This document shows, piece after piece, positions 34,982-45,795 of a DNA stretch of 64,000 nucleotides. Position 1 is the first letter of the stretch, and every line of letters starts with the position of its first letter. The stretch spans positions 434,001 through 498,000 of the forward strand of contig NC_087096.1 in NCBI RefSeq assembly GCF_963855985.1, written 5' to 3'. The notes beneath the pieces were generated by a model. That model ran no database searches, was not told where the DNA came from, and worked only from the letters and a program-made list of their open reading frames with translations. A program made the position numbers and the translations under genes. The DNA is from Ostrinia nubilalis (lineage: Eukaryota; Arthropoda; Insecta; Lepidoptera; Crambidae).

Positions 34982-37755
34982 TTATGGAAATCTCATTTTA
35001 ACAGCTCATAAAAAGTATGTTCACGACTCTATCTTTAGGGGCAAAACTCCCATAAATCTGATGCAACTAAAATCGGACGTTTGTCGTCAAGCAGTTAGGA
35101 GTTAAGAGACAATATTAAAGACTCTAAACACGAATCGTCCAACAAAATGTTTTATGCGCACGCGTTCAAAAACCTTCGCTTCCGGTGAGTCAGGGTGCAG
35201 CGGATTAGTATGCGGCGCAGTCGTCGCAAAAAACGCCGGGGGATCCGGAATAAGGCTTTATTATTTTTATTAAACCAGGGATGAAGAAGTCATTCTCACG
35301 GTTTACCTGAATGACAAGTCAAATATAAGACAAATAGATGTACCTACCAGCAGTGGAGCAGAAGGTGACTAATATAACGAACTAAATTAATCAAAACATA
35401 ATATCTTGTCACTCACTGTTCAGTTATGCAGTGCACATATTCCAGGGCACTATACATGTCCCAAATATAGCTTGCCCTACCACCACTTCGGGAAAACATA
35501 TGGGCTGGTGCTGAGAAGAAGTGGCGGAAGAAACTCACTTTTGTGTCAAGCCTCTTTTTCAATAAAATACAGTAAAATACTCCTAAATCCTTTTCGAAGT
35601 GTCGTGTTCAAGTGATTCAAGTAGGACCATTAATATAATAATAATATGTGAATCCTAGTTAGTAGAGTCATTGTACTCGTATCAAAGAGTTATAACTTCA
35701 AAAGTTATTGACGTGACAATCTAAAAATACAATTTAAAAAATATCGATAAAGATGGATGGACTTTCTAGAGTTACAATGTTGTTGAGCTGTGTACAATGT
35801 ACATCCATCTGATTCAAGTGAAACAAATATTTCATAAATCAAATAATATTTATACTACTTGTATAACACATTGAACATAACAGGTTAAAACAATCTTTTC
35901 TTGAAAGATTAATTGAATTAACCACAAAACAATCACGGAAATTAAAAAAACGATAATGGACATGGCGCACAATTTTTGTTGAAGATGCCAAAAAAAACTA
36001 CAAAAAATTAGAATGAATACTGTATTTTTATTTTTTTGATATCTTTAAAAATGACTGAAATATTCAAGCTCAAAGTGCGCTCTTCCGCTCGGAGCGATTT
36101 TCCGCGCGGATTTTGAAAATGTGACGTAGTAACATGAAAAGCAGCATGCAAGATATTATCTGTGTACAATGGTTAGAATGGTTAGTAGGGGAGCCGAAGC
36201 GGGGATTTCGGGACTTACTAAAGAGTGGCAGACTAACATACAAGGAAATACTTTGTACCTGGTTGATTACCTCTAAGTATGAATTTTTGATATAAAACGG
36301 CATTAGTTCTTATGCCTCTCACCCAAAAAATACCTCAATTAAGCCCAAATTTGAGACCGCAGCCAAACTTTGAGTGACGATGGAAACTAGCCTAGATGGA
36401 GGTCACATGAAATTGAACTTCTGCTTCTTCATTGATAAAGACTTATCATTTACCATACCTTATCATTTTGTATTCCATTTTCAAGTCACTTTTTTTTCGC
36501 TTACTGTTTAAACAAAACGTGGGATTTTTTGAATCTCAGGTCTTTTGAACGCACATCTGAACGATGTCTGGTTTTAATTTCTTCAGTTACTCCGTGACCA
36601 TGGCGCTTGCAACAGTGCCGAAATATTGGAAACTCAAAACTAAGGTACATGGTAGCAATCCCGTCAGTAATATAATAGGAAAATGTCTTGAAAAATAAGT
36701 AAATCGTATATTACTTTATGTAACTAATTTTATTATGTGGGCATTTCTCCACTAAATGGAAAATCGCTGTCCCAAGCTAAATTTATGTAGTAAACCTTAA
36801 AATTTCTCAGGTTTTTGTATCAATACCGACATAGAATTAGGTATTCTTAGCATGACATAGCATATTTAGTAATTTAATCATGGAATATTCGAATAAATAA
36901 CCTCAAACGTCTCAAATCACAGTCCCCTGGTACGTCCCTTTTCCAGAATTACACATATTGTTACAAATGTTTATTATATTGCTGTTGATATTTGAATAAA
37001 AAATATCCAAATACATTAACAATAACAGTTAGCATCTTAATACATCACAAACAATGTTTACAATATAATTTTAATCAAAATATCCTTCTGAGAATGCTGT
37101 CCTCAAATTATTAAAACATTCCCCTGTTAAAATTTTAAAACCGATTTAAAGTCATATTTAGTTTTGGCGCAAAGCACTTAGATCGCGAAACGGAACGCAA
37201 TAGGTGTTAAGGTTGTTCAGTTGTGTAGCTAGTGGGCAGCCGCTATTTTGTTTAATGCTACTACTGCGTCATCTGGTGAACCACGCGTCTCGGCCGTCAG
37301 TGAAAACATTCCCCTGGTGAGCCTTTTTTTTACTATTTTAAGAGTTTTAATAACGACAATTTGTTTAAATTAATTAATCTTCTAGTATGTAGCCACATAA
37401 GTTGCGTTTATTTTAATGTTTTTAAATGATATTGTTTTATGAAGTATTCACTTAAAAATAACATTCCCCTGGCGAACATTCCCCTGTCATTTCATAGCAC
37501 AGGGTACTGTTCATACCACAGGGGACTGTTCATACTACTGTTTTCCTAGGTTTTGACCACTAAAATAACGTCTTTTTAGTAGGTATTATCCCAAAATTTC
37601 ACCGAAAAAGAAGCTACGCGAAACATGAGAAGAATTTCTAGAACAAAAACGTATAACTGTGCAATTATGATATCATCGACTTGAAACATTACCCTAAAAG
37701 AAAAATTGAAAAAAAGAAGAAAAAAGAAAAATTTTAATTAAAATCAGATAAAGAT

Positions 37756-38351
37756 ATGAGTTGTCGTGAGCATAAGGCTGTAAAAAAGGTTTGGAGGGAG
37801 CACTGTGCTAAGTTTCGTGCAAAAAAGAAAGTCATGAAGACATAACAAATAATTTGTGTTTCTTTACGAGATCGAATCAGAAATGAGGAGATCCGTAAAC
37901 GAACTAAAGTCGGTGACATAGCCCGACGGATTAGCAAGCTGAAGTGGCAATAGGAAGGCACATAGTACGCAGAACTGATGGCCCATCGGCAGCAAGGTTC
38001 TGTAGTGGAGGCCGCGTGGACGTCCCACGCTGCGTTTTACGGTACACAAGGTGGACCGACGACATTATAAAGGTAGTAGGAAGGCGCTAGACGCAGGCCG
38101 CTACGAATCGATCAACATGGAAGTCTTTGAGGGAGGCTTATGTTCAGCAGTGGACGTCCTATGGCTGAAATGATGATGATGATAATGAACAAATAATTTC
38201 GGAAGAGAAAATACCTACATCTGATTCAGAAGATTTCGCAGAAGAACATCAGGCGCCTTTAAGATCATCTGACCCAACACGAAATAACAAGAATAGCGTT
38301 TCAATATTACATTCACCAGAAACGGGGTCAAAAAACAAAAATTTGCAGTAA
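37756..38351 (+). pseudogene. Broken small ORF, Lys/Arg-rich then Ser/Asp-rich, split by RTE
   Basis: The left part (37756-37842) starts with ATG and reads MSCREHKAVKKVWREHCAKF followed by a run of Lys/Arg, then TAA at 37843-37845. The RTE insertion and one copy of its 12-bp duplication follow. Taking the insertion out, the same frame continues from 38199 (SEEKIPTSDSEDFAEEHQAP...) to TAA at 38349-38351. So the locus carried at least a 29 + about 53-codon frame with one internal stop. The basic-then-acidic pattern resembles N-terminal regions of uncharacterised insect repeat-encoded proteins. I do not recognise a domain and assign no function. Confidence 0.5.
37856..38187 (+). mobile_element. 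5'-truncated RTE-type LINE with 12-bp TSD
   Basis: The copy is bounded by AACAAATAATTT at 37844-37855 and 38188-38199. It encodes the degenerate RTE C-terminus (blocks corresponding to RNEEIR.RTKV.DIARRI.KLKWQ and RRWTDDI) and ends with 'ggcttatgttcagcagtgga' followed by 'cgtcctatggctgaaatgatg' and (TGA)n, the usual lepidopteran RTE 3' end. It inserted into the small ORF described at 37756-38351. Confidence 0.9.
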
Positions 38352-40117
38352 TAACGTTTTTTGTTTATTACTTTTTGTATTTTTTTGGTTCTGTTTTAAA
38401 AGGCAGGATACTACATTTTTAATTATTATAAAGACTGACTTTAGTGTCATACAATTTAAGCCTTAAAACTTAATTGTTCGTTAAGTTTAATGCTACTGTT
38501 ATTAGGCTTAAGAAAAGTCATTATAAATTAGTAATATTTGTTTTAATAATAATATTTTTTGTTTCAAAAACTTACATATTTTTATAATGGCAAAGAAAAA
38601 TAAAGAGTTTGTTTACTTAAAGAAAAATACTAATTGTTTTTGTCCATAAAACATTCCCCTGGGTGGTTGCAACAGTCCCCTGTCGCAGTTTTGCGAAAAA
38701 TCGCCAATAACTCAAAAACTAAGGGGAAAATGTGTGGGCTTTTTTAGATATGTATTTAAATTACTATTGCCCTGAATTTCATTAGCAAAATTTCTCAACA
38801 ATTAATAAAATTACTTCAGGACAGTCTTGTATGGACGATTTTCCAAATAGCAGAGAAACACCCATGTATCATACTTATAACTAATCACTTCATTCAGAAC
38901 TAGAAAACGATTCCAAGGATTCCACTTTTCTTCAATAGATGATCAAGATAAAGAGTTATTTATTATAAATTGCTCTTCCACCATTTCAATTATTCTATCT
39001 TACATCTTACTTGATGAAATCTTTTTCAATTTTATTTACATGGTCATAACATTTTCACCATTCCTCTGCACCAATTTATGAGGTACACCTGAATCCCCCG
39101 ATAAAGCAGCTATTATAAGAATAATATTTAAAAAAAAACATCCTTCTGACGCAGTTAGGTAATAAACTAAATGTATCCAATTTCACTCCAACTTACTGTC
39201 AACTCAACGACGCGCTTTAAAATCAAAGATTGACTTTAAAATTATGCCTTATTTTACAATACACATTGAAAACAATGTAACTTGCTTGAGCTTTTTCGAC
39301 TTTTTCACAAAAATAACAAATAGGCATGAAGAGATTACAAAATTTCTGCAGCGACTGACAGTTCACTTGATTTACGTTGACAGGTGACAATAAAGCCATA
39401 GACATTTGCCATATGAAAGACACACTTTTCCAATATTTTTGTTTGCCATGAGATTCTGGTACACCTATACCTATCATTTAATGAAAAGATAAACAAAATT
39501 TTTTCAGCACAACGAAAATCTGCTCTGGCGCGTAGCAATGCAACGTGACAACTACAGTTCGGACTTCTTTATGCGTCCACTACACATAATAAAATTCGAA
39601 CTATCGCACATTTTTTCTTTTTAATTCTAATTCAGTAAAAAATGTTTTTGAAACCTTCATTCAAAATTCAAAAGTTATTATCATATGACAGAACTTATGA
39701 CCAGACTAGTATGTACATTGAATAAAATATTTTTCTTTTTATCATCAAGCTTAGCAGTCTAATAAGTTACTATGACACTCAAGTTAATCCACATTCAGCA
39801 CCATAGCCTCCCCTTCTACAAGGCCCTCTACAAATGTCAAAACGTCACTTAACCCTTTTAGCACCAGTTCTTTTGTTTTTGAGAAGATGTACCTACTCAA
39901 TTTTTATATCAATTAAATTATAGTCCAGTCGTTTGGTACAAATTAACGTGATTACCTGGAAAGTGTTCCGTGAGTTTTGAAAATTGGTGATTAAAATAGA
40001 TTTCGCTATTCTGTTAGTCTGTTAGTTAAGTGTGATTGCCGCGCTCGTTGCGAAATTGGAAAAATGCTGCCTTAGAGAAGATTTTTGATACTTACATTCT
40101 TTCCTATTTCGTCGTTC

Positions 40118-40540
40118 CAAATGACGTTCACTGCTGGACAAAGGCGAGAGGCCTTTGGGTTTTCCATAGGTTTTTCATAATGAACAGTCCTGCGCTGCCC
40201 GCATTCAGGTTCTTCCCGCGACCTTTACCAGATCGTCGGTCCACCTAGTAGGAGGCCTGCCCACGCTACGTCTTCCAGCCCGTGGTCGCCACTCAAGAAA
40301 TTTTCTGCCCCAATGGCCATCGTCTCTACGAGCTATGTGTCCCGCCCACTGCCACTTGATTTTAGCAATTCTGCGTGCTATGTCGGTCACTTTGGTTCTC
40401 CTGCGGATCTCCTCATTTCTGATTCGATCACGCAGGGAAACCCCGAGCATAGCCCGCTCCATTACCCTTTGGGTGACCTTGAGCCTTCTTATGAGGCCCA
40501 TAGTAAGCGACCACGTTTCAGAACCTTAAACTTTCCTATT
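40118..40540 (-). mobile_element. RTE-type LINE 3' fragment, minus strand
   Basis: On the minus strand an open frame of 98 codons (40501 to 40205) reads the RTE C-terminal tail: RDRIRNEEIRRRTKV, then KIKWQWAGHIARR, and GRPPTRWTDDLVKVAGRTW. It is followed by a 3' UTR ending 'gcctttgtccagcagtgaacg'. Everything upstream of the tail, including the polymerase, is missing. A Helitron-like copy abuts its 5' side at 40551. Confidence 0.85.
40205..40501 (-). pseudogene. RTE reverse transcriptase C-terminal tail
   Basis: Ninety-eight codons without a stop, highly basic, with the W-x-GH-x-AR-x-D and GRP-x-x-RW-x-DD blocks typical of the region after the RT domain in RTE-type elements. No catalytic residues are present, so it is a non-functional remnant. 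It corresponds to the more decayed plus-strand copy at 37856-38187. Confidence 0.8.
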
Positions 40541-40550
40541 TATATCACTA

Positions 40551-40882
40551 CTAGCTTTTGCCTGCGGCTTCACCCGCGTGAAATTTAGTATCACAGATCG
40601 GCATAAATTATAGCCTATATGTTAATCTGGGTTACAAACAATAATATTGTACAGTTTCAACAAAATCCGTTGAGTACTTTTTGCGTGAAAGAGTAACAAA
40701 CCTGAGACACAGGAATCTTCCTAGTTCAGGTATCAACCCACCAACATTCTTACTTTTTGTTTTTCCTAATTGTTTGTTATCATAATATTACCTATCTGTT
40801 ATGTTGGTGAGAAATAAACATTACTTTACTTTATTTTAAACTTCCAGACATCCAAACTTTCGCATTTATAATAATAGTAGGA
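40551..40882 (-). mobile_element. Lep1-like Helitron, minus strand, with internal insertion
   Basis: The plus strand opens CTAGCTTTTGCCTGCGGC (reverse of the 3' end) and closes ATTTATAATAATAGTAGGA (reverse of 5' TCCTACTATTATTATAAAT). Compared with the copy at 54508-54692, about 140 bp (roughly 40709-40848) are inserted after 'gagtaacaaac'; the insert ends 'gagaaataaacattactttac', which looks like a retroelement 3' end. It is non-coding. Confidence 0.75.
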
Positions 40883-41388
40883 TACAATTATGTAATGTAG
40901 AAACAAACAAGACAAAAAAAATTATACTTCAGCAACGCGAATTTTTTTATACTTCAGCATATTTAGGACACCCGGCAGCGTGTCCTGCCATGATCATAGA
41001 AAAAAGAACTCGCAATTTAGCAGGTACATTAATTTGACTGTTTCACAACTCTAAATCTATTTCACTTACATTACATGATCACATTTATCAAAGCTGTCTA
41101 TGTCTATGTCCCAAAAATTATAAAATGAATAAAGTAGTTGTCAAAAACCTTTTTTAAGGCGGATTTTTTTCAATAAGGCGGGCGCGCGCGCGGCTATAAA
41201 CGAGGTCACAAAATTCGGAAAGAACATAGCGAAATCTATTTATTCACCAATTTTCAAAAATTCCGGAAAACTTTCCAAGTAAAATTAACAAATAACTGGA
41301 CTATTTACTCGTTATTGAGCACAGAGACACAAACTTGGTTATTTTTCCAGAAAATTTATATTTAAGTGCATAAATGTAAAAATGCATT

Positions 41389-41445
41389 GGGGGAGGCCTA
41401 TGTTCAGCAGTGGACGTCCTGTGGCTGAAATGATGATGATGATGA
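41389..41445 (+). mobile_element. RTE 3' tail remnant with (TGA)n
   Basis: The block 'ggaggcctatgttcagcagt' followed by 'ggacgtcctgtggctgaaat' and (GAT)n is the RTE 3' end only, matching 38130-38187. It is an extreme 5' truncation. Confidence 0.8.
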
Positions 41446-44182
41446 AATGTAAAAATGGCTTCATAGTGCACAAAATTGGCAATAGGTGGCATAATAATGG
41501 TTACTTTTATAGCGCATAGTTTGAAATGTGATTGAACGATGACAACTAACAACAGTTGTCAGTTAGGTAAAATTTTATTTTAGTTGGAAAAAGACAAAAA
41601 GTGGTAAATGGGTTAACGTGCGGGGGCTGCAAAATCATGTTGTGACGTCACGCGCGAATATTGGAAATTTTTGAAAATTTTAAAAAGTCCGTAAACTTCT
41701 CGAGGCTCTATCTTCGGTAATACTGGATGGATTGAGGTGAAATAAAAACTAGTGTAATGTGTGTGATCTAAACTTTAAATTAAGTCATAATTTAACTTAA
41801 TATTACAACTTATGCGTGTTGTCCATTGGATTATTTTTGTGCTTGAATAAATAAATGTTTAATAACTTAAACAGATCATAAATGAACAAGTTATTGTTTG
41901 TGTTGACTAGTTCGCGTCGCGTCATTGGCTTGTGTCTATTATTGATTGTATGTAGTTGTTCGGTATACAGGCGAAGATAACAGTTCTCTGTCAGCCATGA
42001 GTCACGACATTTCTTCAGTAAGTAAATAAAAGGGAGAAAGCGGTCTGACTCACTTCTGATTCATTGCTGCAATGCTGAAATAACATCCCACAATGTGCGG
42101 ACGTTTCAGCTCCATTTTTAGCAATCCCTGAAAATAAAATCAATGTCTGGACGCAATTTTTTTGTACCTACTACCGCGTTAGTCATTGACGTACATACGA
42201 AGCTTATGGGAGACAACCTGTGTGGGGTAATATTCCTTCAATAAAAATACTAATAAAATAATCATTTCTTGTCTAAAACAGGAATCTCGACCGTGAGAGG
42301 TGTATTCTGTGGTGACATTGAATGATAAATATTAGATCTTTGTTAACCTGACAAAAGCAAGCTCCAAAATTATTGATCCTTCACGACAAGTTGTTTTAAC
42401 AAGTGTTTGAGCGGAGGGGTTCCAAACTAAGGACACTGGGGGTGCTCGTATCCCGGTAGGGAGGCAGATGTTAATGGAGATTAGACTCTATCTTAATGGC
42501 ACAAGTACCCGATTCACGTGGTGACCTTCAGGGTTCGAATTGTGTAGACATAGCTATAAATGCGACTGCAAATTTAATGATCGTTTGGCAAAGTTATGCC
42601 TACAGCTTGAAACCCTCTTGAGCAAAACTTGAAAATGCGTAAAAAGTGCCAGGGGAAAACTGATTGGGAAAATTATGACCACTTCAGATTCTTTAAATGC
42701 CTAAAATACCTACGTACATAAACCTCAGTAATTTTGAATAATCGTGAACTGATGAACATGTTTTATATCAAATAGTAACATAAGTTACGACTTTAAAAGT
42801 CCAATAGCACCAAGCACAATAAAAGTTGCCCACTTTACCTCTGTCGTTTTGAAAAAGCTTTGCCCCAATAGTGCCATTTGAGTTAAATGCGCAACTGGCA
42901 TTTAAAACCGCAGGAGAAATGAAAATGTCACCATGTTTTTATTTCTTGTCTAATGCACACGACATTTTGTTTTTATATTCCCTTAAGTCCCATAAAAAGG
43001 AGTAATTGAGGACGAGAATAGGATTAAAATTAATAGACCCTCACGAATGATTCGCTTTGTCCACACCCAGGTGTGTTCGTCCGCAGCTTCCTGTCTACGA
43101 CGCACCACCCTCGTCGCCAGACGGCTTTCAATTACCTCGCATAGGGTATAGACTGTGTTGCCAGTCGCCTTTTGTTTTGCTTTCTCATCGCCTCACAATG
43201 GTCGCCGTTTGCGGTGACTGCTAGTTTCTGAAGGGCACAAACATGTTTCCTGGCTTTAGTCCTATGGATTATGGTACAATAAAAGTTTATAAATATTACC
43301 TTTATAGGTAGGTAGTTCCCCACTTTAAAAGCAAACTCAGTAATCTTAATGTTGCAGCGGCTTAGCATTCAGCAATAAAACGATTTCTATTGTGCAAATA
43401 ACAGTTATAATGCGCAGTCATTTTAATACGAATGCTGGTTAACGTTCGGAAACATCAAGTAGGAACGACGCAAGCTTTCCTTTGTGAAGACTTCTTGAAT
43501 TTTGAAAACGCTAAGTCAGCATCACTTCATCTCTACAGTTAGCTACTTTTTAATGAAAATGAGTTGAATGATACTCCGCATAATGTTCAATTTGCGTTGG
43601 AGTATGGAAATAAGAAAGGGGATTCTGAATAACGGGCTAGCAAACAAAAAGTAGTAATTGGCGTCAAGAGGGGAGAGGAGTGTCGTTCTTTTGCTAATAA
43701 GCATCTTTGTATCAAGAAGCGCTATGATTAATTGATTTGATGTAATATTTCGATAAGGTAGTACAATGTGAGGTACCTACCTAGTTCTCATGCTCGCGTA
43801 TTTGCTAATGAGATCGGTAAACAAATATTTGCCAAGAGAGTATTTGCTTATTGAGATTTATGGTCTTTGCTTTTTAATGAAGAATGTTCACTAATTTTGT
43901 TTTTTAGCTTTCTGTATTCTCTGTTAAAAATAAAAAATACACGTGAAAGAATTATTTCGATACGTCAATTAGTTTCCAAGATATTGAATTTTAAAAGTGC
44001 GGGCGGCGGCCGGCCCGCCATTTTATGCGCGTGACGTCATATTACAACGACTGGCTCATATTTGTATGGGTGGAATCTTGCAAGCTGAATTAAGACCCAC
44101 TTCCAGGCAACCGATTAACCTGAAATGTCGCAAACACATGTGATTTGGATGACCATGCAATATTATGATGACATGGAGCTGA

Positions 44183-44370
44183 TCTGATGATGGAGCTGGA
44201 AGGTGGCCATAGGAACTCTATAATAAAACGACTTAAATGCATCGAGTTTGGGCTCGTTCGTTTTGTATTGATGAGTATTTTAATTCTATATAGTAATCGG
44301 GGTCTAATGATGGAGCTGGAAGGTAATTCGCAATAAAACGACACAATCGCATCAAGTTTGGGTTTGGTTC
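44183..44370 (+). repeat. 120-bp tandem repeat, about 1.6 copies
   Basis: Unit starts at 44183 and 44303 share TCTGATGATGGAGCTGGAAG (one change in copy 2), then 'ataaaacgac' and 'gcatcgagtttggg'. A monomer of this kind often forms longer arrays in Lepidoptera; here it is short. A preceding GC-rich palindromic patch (GGCGGCGGCCGGCCCGCC, about 44003) and a TGACGTCA site (44034) may belong to the same repeat. Confidence 0.75.
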
Positions 44371-45295
44371 AATTTTAATTTCTGTGATGGGTCTGGGTGT
44401 TAATATGTACCTATAATAAGTTTGTATTTACAAAAAAAAAAATTAAGTATGTTTATATCCGTTTTCTAGTGAGTGGACGCTGTGAATGTACGTCACACGG
44501 GGTCACGTGACCGTCGGCGGGACTCAATATTTAAGCGAACTTTGAATGCCTATAAAATCATAACTACTGGGTATTTTTGAATGAAATAAAAACTTATGTA
44601 TTTGTAAATGTAAAAGCTTAACTGTAACATAGGTTTCAAGTGATTTTGCATACCTAGTAACATTCTCAATTGATCAATTTCTTGGGACTTCATTCACCAT
44701 TGAATGAAAATAAGGTCGCACATAAATATTACTAAGGGCTGGTTATATTGTAGGAAAGATGCCTTAATTCCAAAGGGTCATTTCGTGATTTCGTTTTTAT
44801 TAAACGAATGAAGCTGGTATTCATTCCATCTGCGACTGCAAAACAATAAAAGAAAGAACCCGTCTGTAGTAATAAGTTAATTGTCCGTCGCCGGAGGTAA
44901 TTGACTCGCGTGTTTGCGGCGGGAGCTTTGTTTATAAACACAAACTTTTTCATTGCCACTCTGAGGAGCTTTCGCAATTTTTCAACCTGTTATCCAAACA
45001 GTTATTTATAGTCATCAAATAGTTTTAGTTACTAGCGTACTTTTTCTTAAAATCTTTACAACGTCTGACTACTAGAGTCAATACAATAGAATAAAAATAA
45101 TAGAGTCAAGAGCATGGTCATGATAACCTTGTTACGTGCGACTGACTGAGATTTTAATAAAAAATTCTATATCAAAATCTTGGTGGTCATGATGAATTAG
45201 GTTGTCGTTTGCCCGTATTACAATACAACTACAATTTAATTTACAATTAAGTGGGATTTTTTGTGCAAATTTCTAACATAAGTTTCCCCCGGCAG

Positions 45296-45443
45296 CGTGT
45301 CAGAAGACAACAGCGGGCGCTGGGCGCTGAAGAACGTGGAGCGAGGCTACTTCCTGGGCTCCAGCTCCGACAAGCTCACGTGCACCGCCAAGGTGCCCGG
45401 CGACGCCGAGCTGTGGCACGTGCACCTCGCCGCGCGCCCGCAG
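45296..45443 (+). CDS. sn: Fascin coding exon 3 (exon 4), residues 110-159
   Basis: The acceptor CCCGGCAG ends at 45295. The first base completes codon 110 (Ser), and the exon ends CCGCAG|GTGAGA in phase 0. It encodes VSEDNSGRWALKNVERGYFL, then SSSDKLTCTAKVPG and WHVHLAARPQ, completing beta-trefoil 1. The GRWAL...GYFLG and VHLA..PQ blocks match Singed and vertebrate fascin. Open reading past 45443 into CG-rich sequence is intron read-through, not a longer exon, because the next exon joins in frame as ...RPQ-VNLRS..., as in known fascins. Confidence 0.97.
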
Positions 45444-45630
45444 GTGAGAACTCAACATCATCATCATCATCCATCACCCTTGAAAGCCTGAGCGCTCCTG
45501 CACACGACGCCGCCGCCGCGCCGCCCCCGCGCCTTTGCACTGTTTATACGCGCCGCGCGGGCAACACTGGCCCATTTATGGTCCCGAAGCATTGGTAGAG
45601 TTAATACTGGGACTGTAATATTTGCTAAAA

Positions 45631-45790
45631 TAATCATAATCATAATCATTTATTTATTGCTTCATAGGTGGTGATCTTAAACTTAGTCTCAACTTATGAC
45701 CCTGTAGGGGTGTTGCTAATCTTGTATCGTAGGTACATTACTAAATATTCTACAATAGTTAGTAATAAATTAGTTATATGAGTTTTCATC
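45631..45790 (-). mobile_element. Possible LINE 3' end, minus strand
   Basis: The plus strand opens with (TAATCA)n followed by 'tttatttattgcttcatagg', which in reverse reads as a 3' UTR ending ...AATAAATAAATGATTATGATT, a common insect LINE tail. No coding sequence remains. This rests on the tail alone. Confidence 0.35.
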
Positions 45791-45795
45791 AGCCG

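Larger units (their letters stand above)
36919..38683. repeat. Region with nine copies of the word ACAKTCCCCTG
   Basis: Direct copies start at 36919, 37116, 37306, 37461, 37476, 38651 and 38672. Reverse copies lie at about 37498-37510 (one mismatch) and 37518-37530. Seven sit to the left of a broken small ORF (37756-38351) and two to its right. The word is too long to recur by chance nine times in 1.8 kb of AT-rich DNA. The layout resembles the word-array elements at 3581-4411 and 61409-61601. I could not find the ends or a target duplication, so an element is inferred, not shown. Confidence 0.65.
34624..45295 (+). other. sn: Fascin intron 3 (10.7 kb)
   Basis: The donor GTACGT is at 34624 and the acceptor CGGCAG ends at 45295; the phase is 2. 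It carries a degenerate MITE (34820-34981), the ACAKTCCCCTG word region with a broken ORF and an RTE insertion (36919-38683), an RTE 3' fragment and Helitron-like copy (40118-40882), an RTE 3' tail (41389-41445) and a 120-bp tandem repeat (44183-44370). Gaps at 34986-36918, 38684-40117, 41446-44182 and 44371-45295 are AT-rich and hold no supported gene. Minus-strand frames at 39223-39538 look protein-like in places but match nothing I can name. Confidence 0.85.

Noticed and set aside
39223..39538. Minus-strand frames with protein-like composition
   Set aside because: Two short overlapping frames with no motif I can name; could be a decayed repeat, but not supportable as a gene.
42525..42545. 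GGGTTCGAATTGTG as a tRNA B-box
   Set aside because: No matching A-box or cloverleaf could be built around it.
45444..45598. Open frames running past fascin exon 4 into CG-rich sequence
   Set aside because: A good donor at 45443/45444 and exact in-frame joining to the next exon show this is intron read-through.
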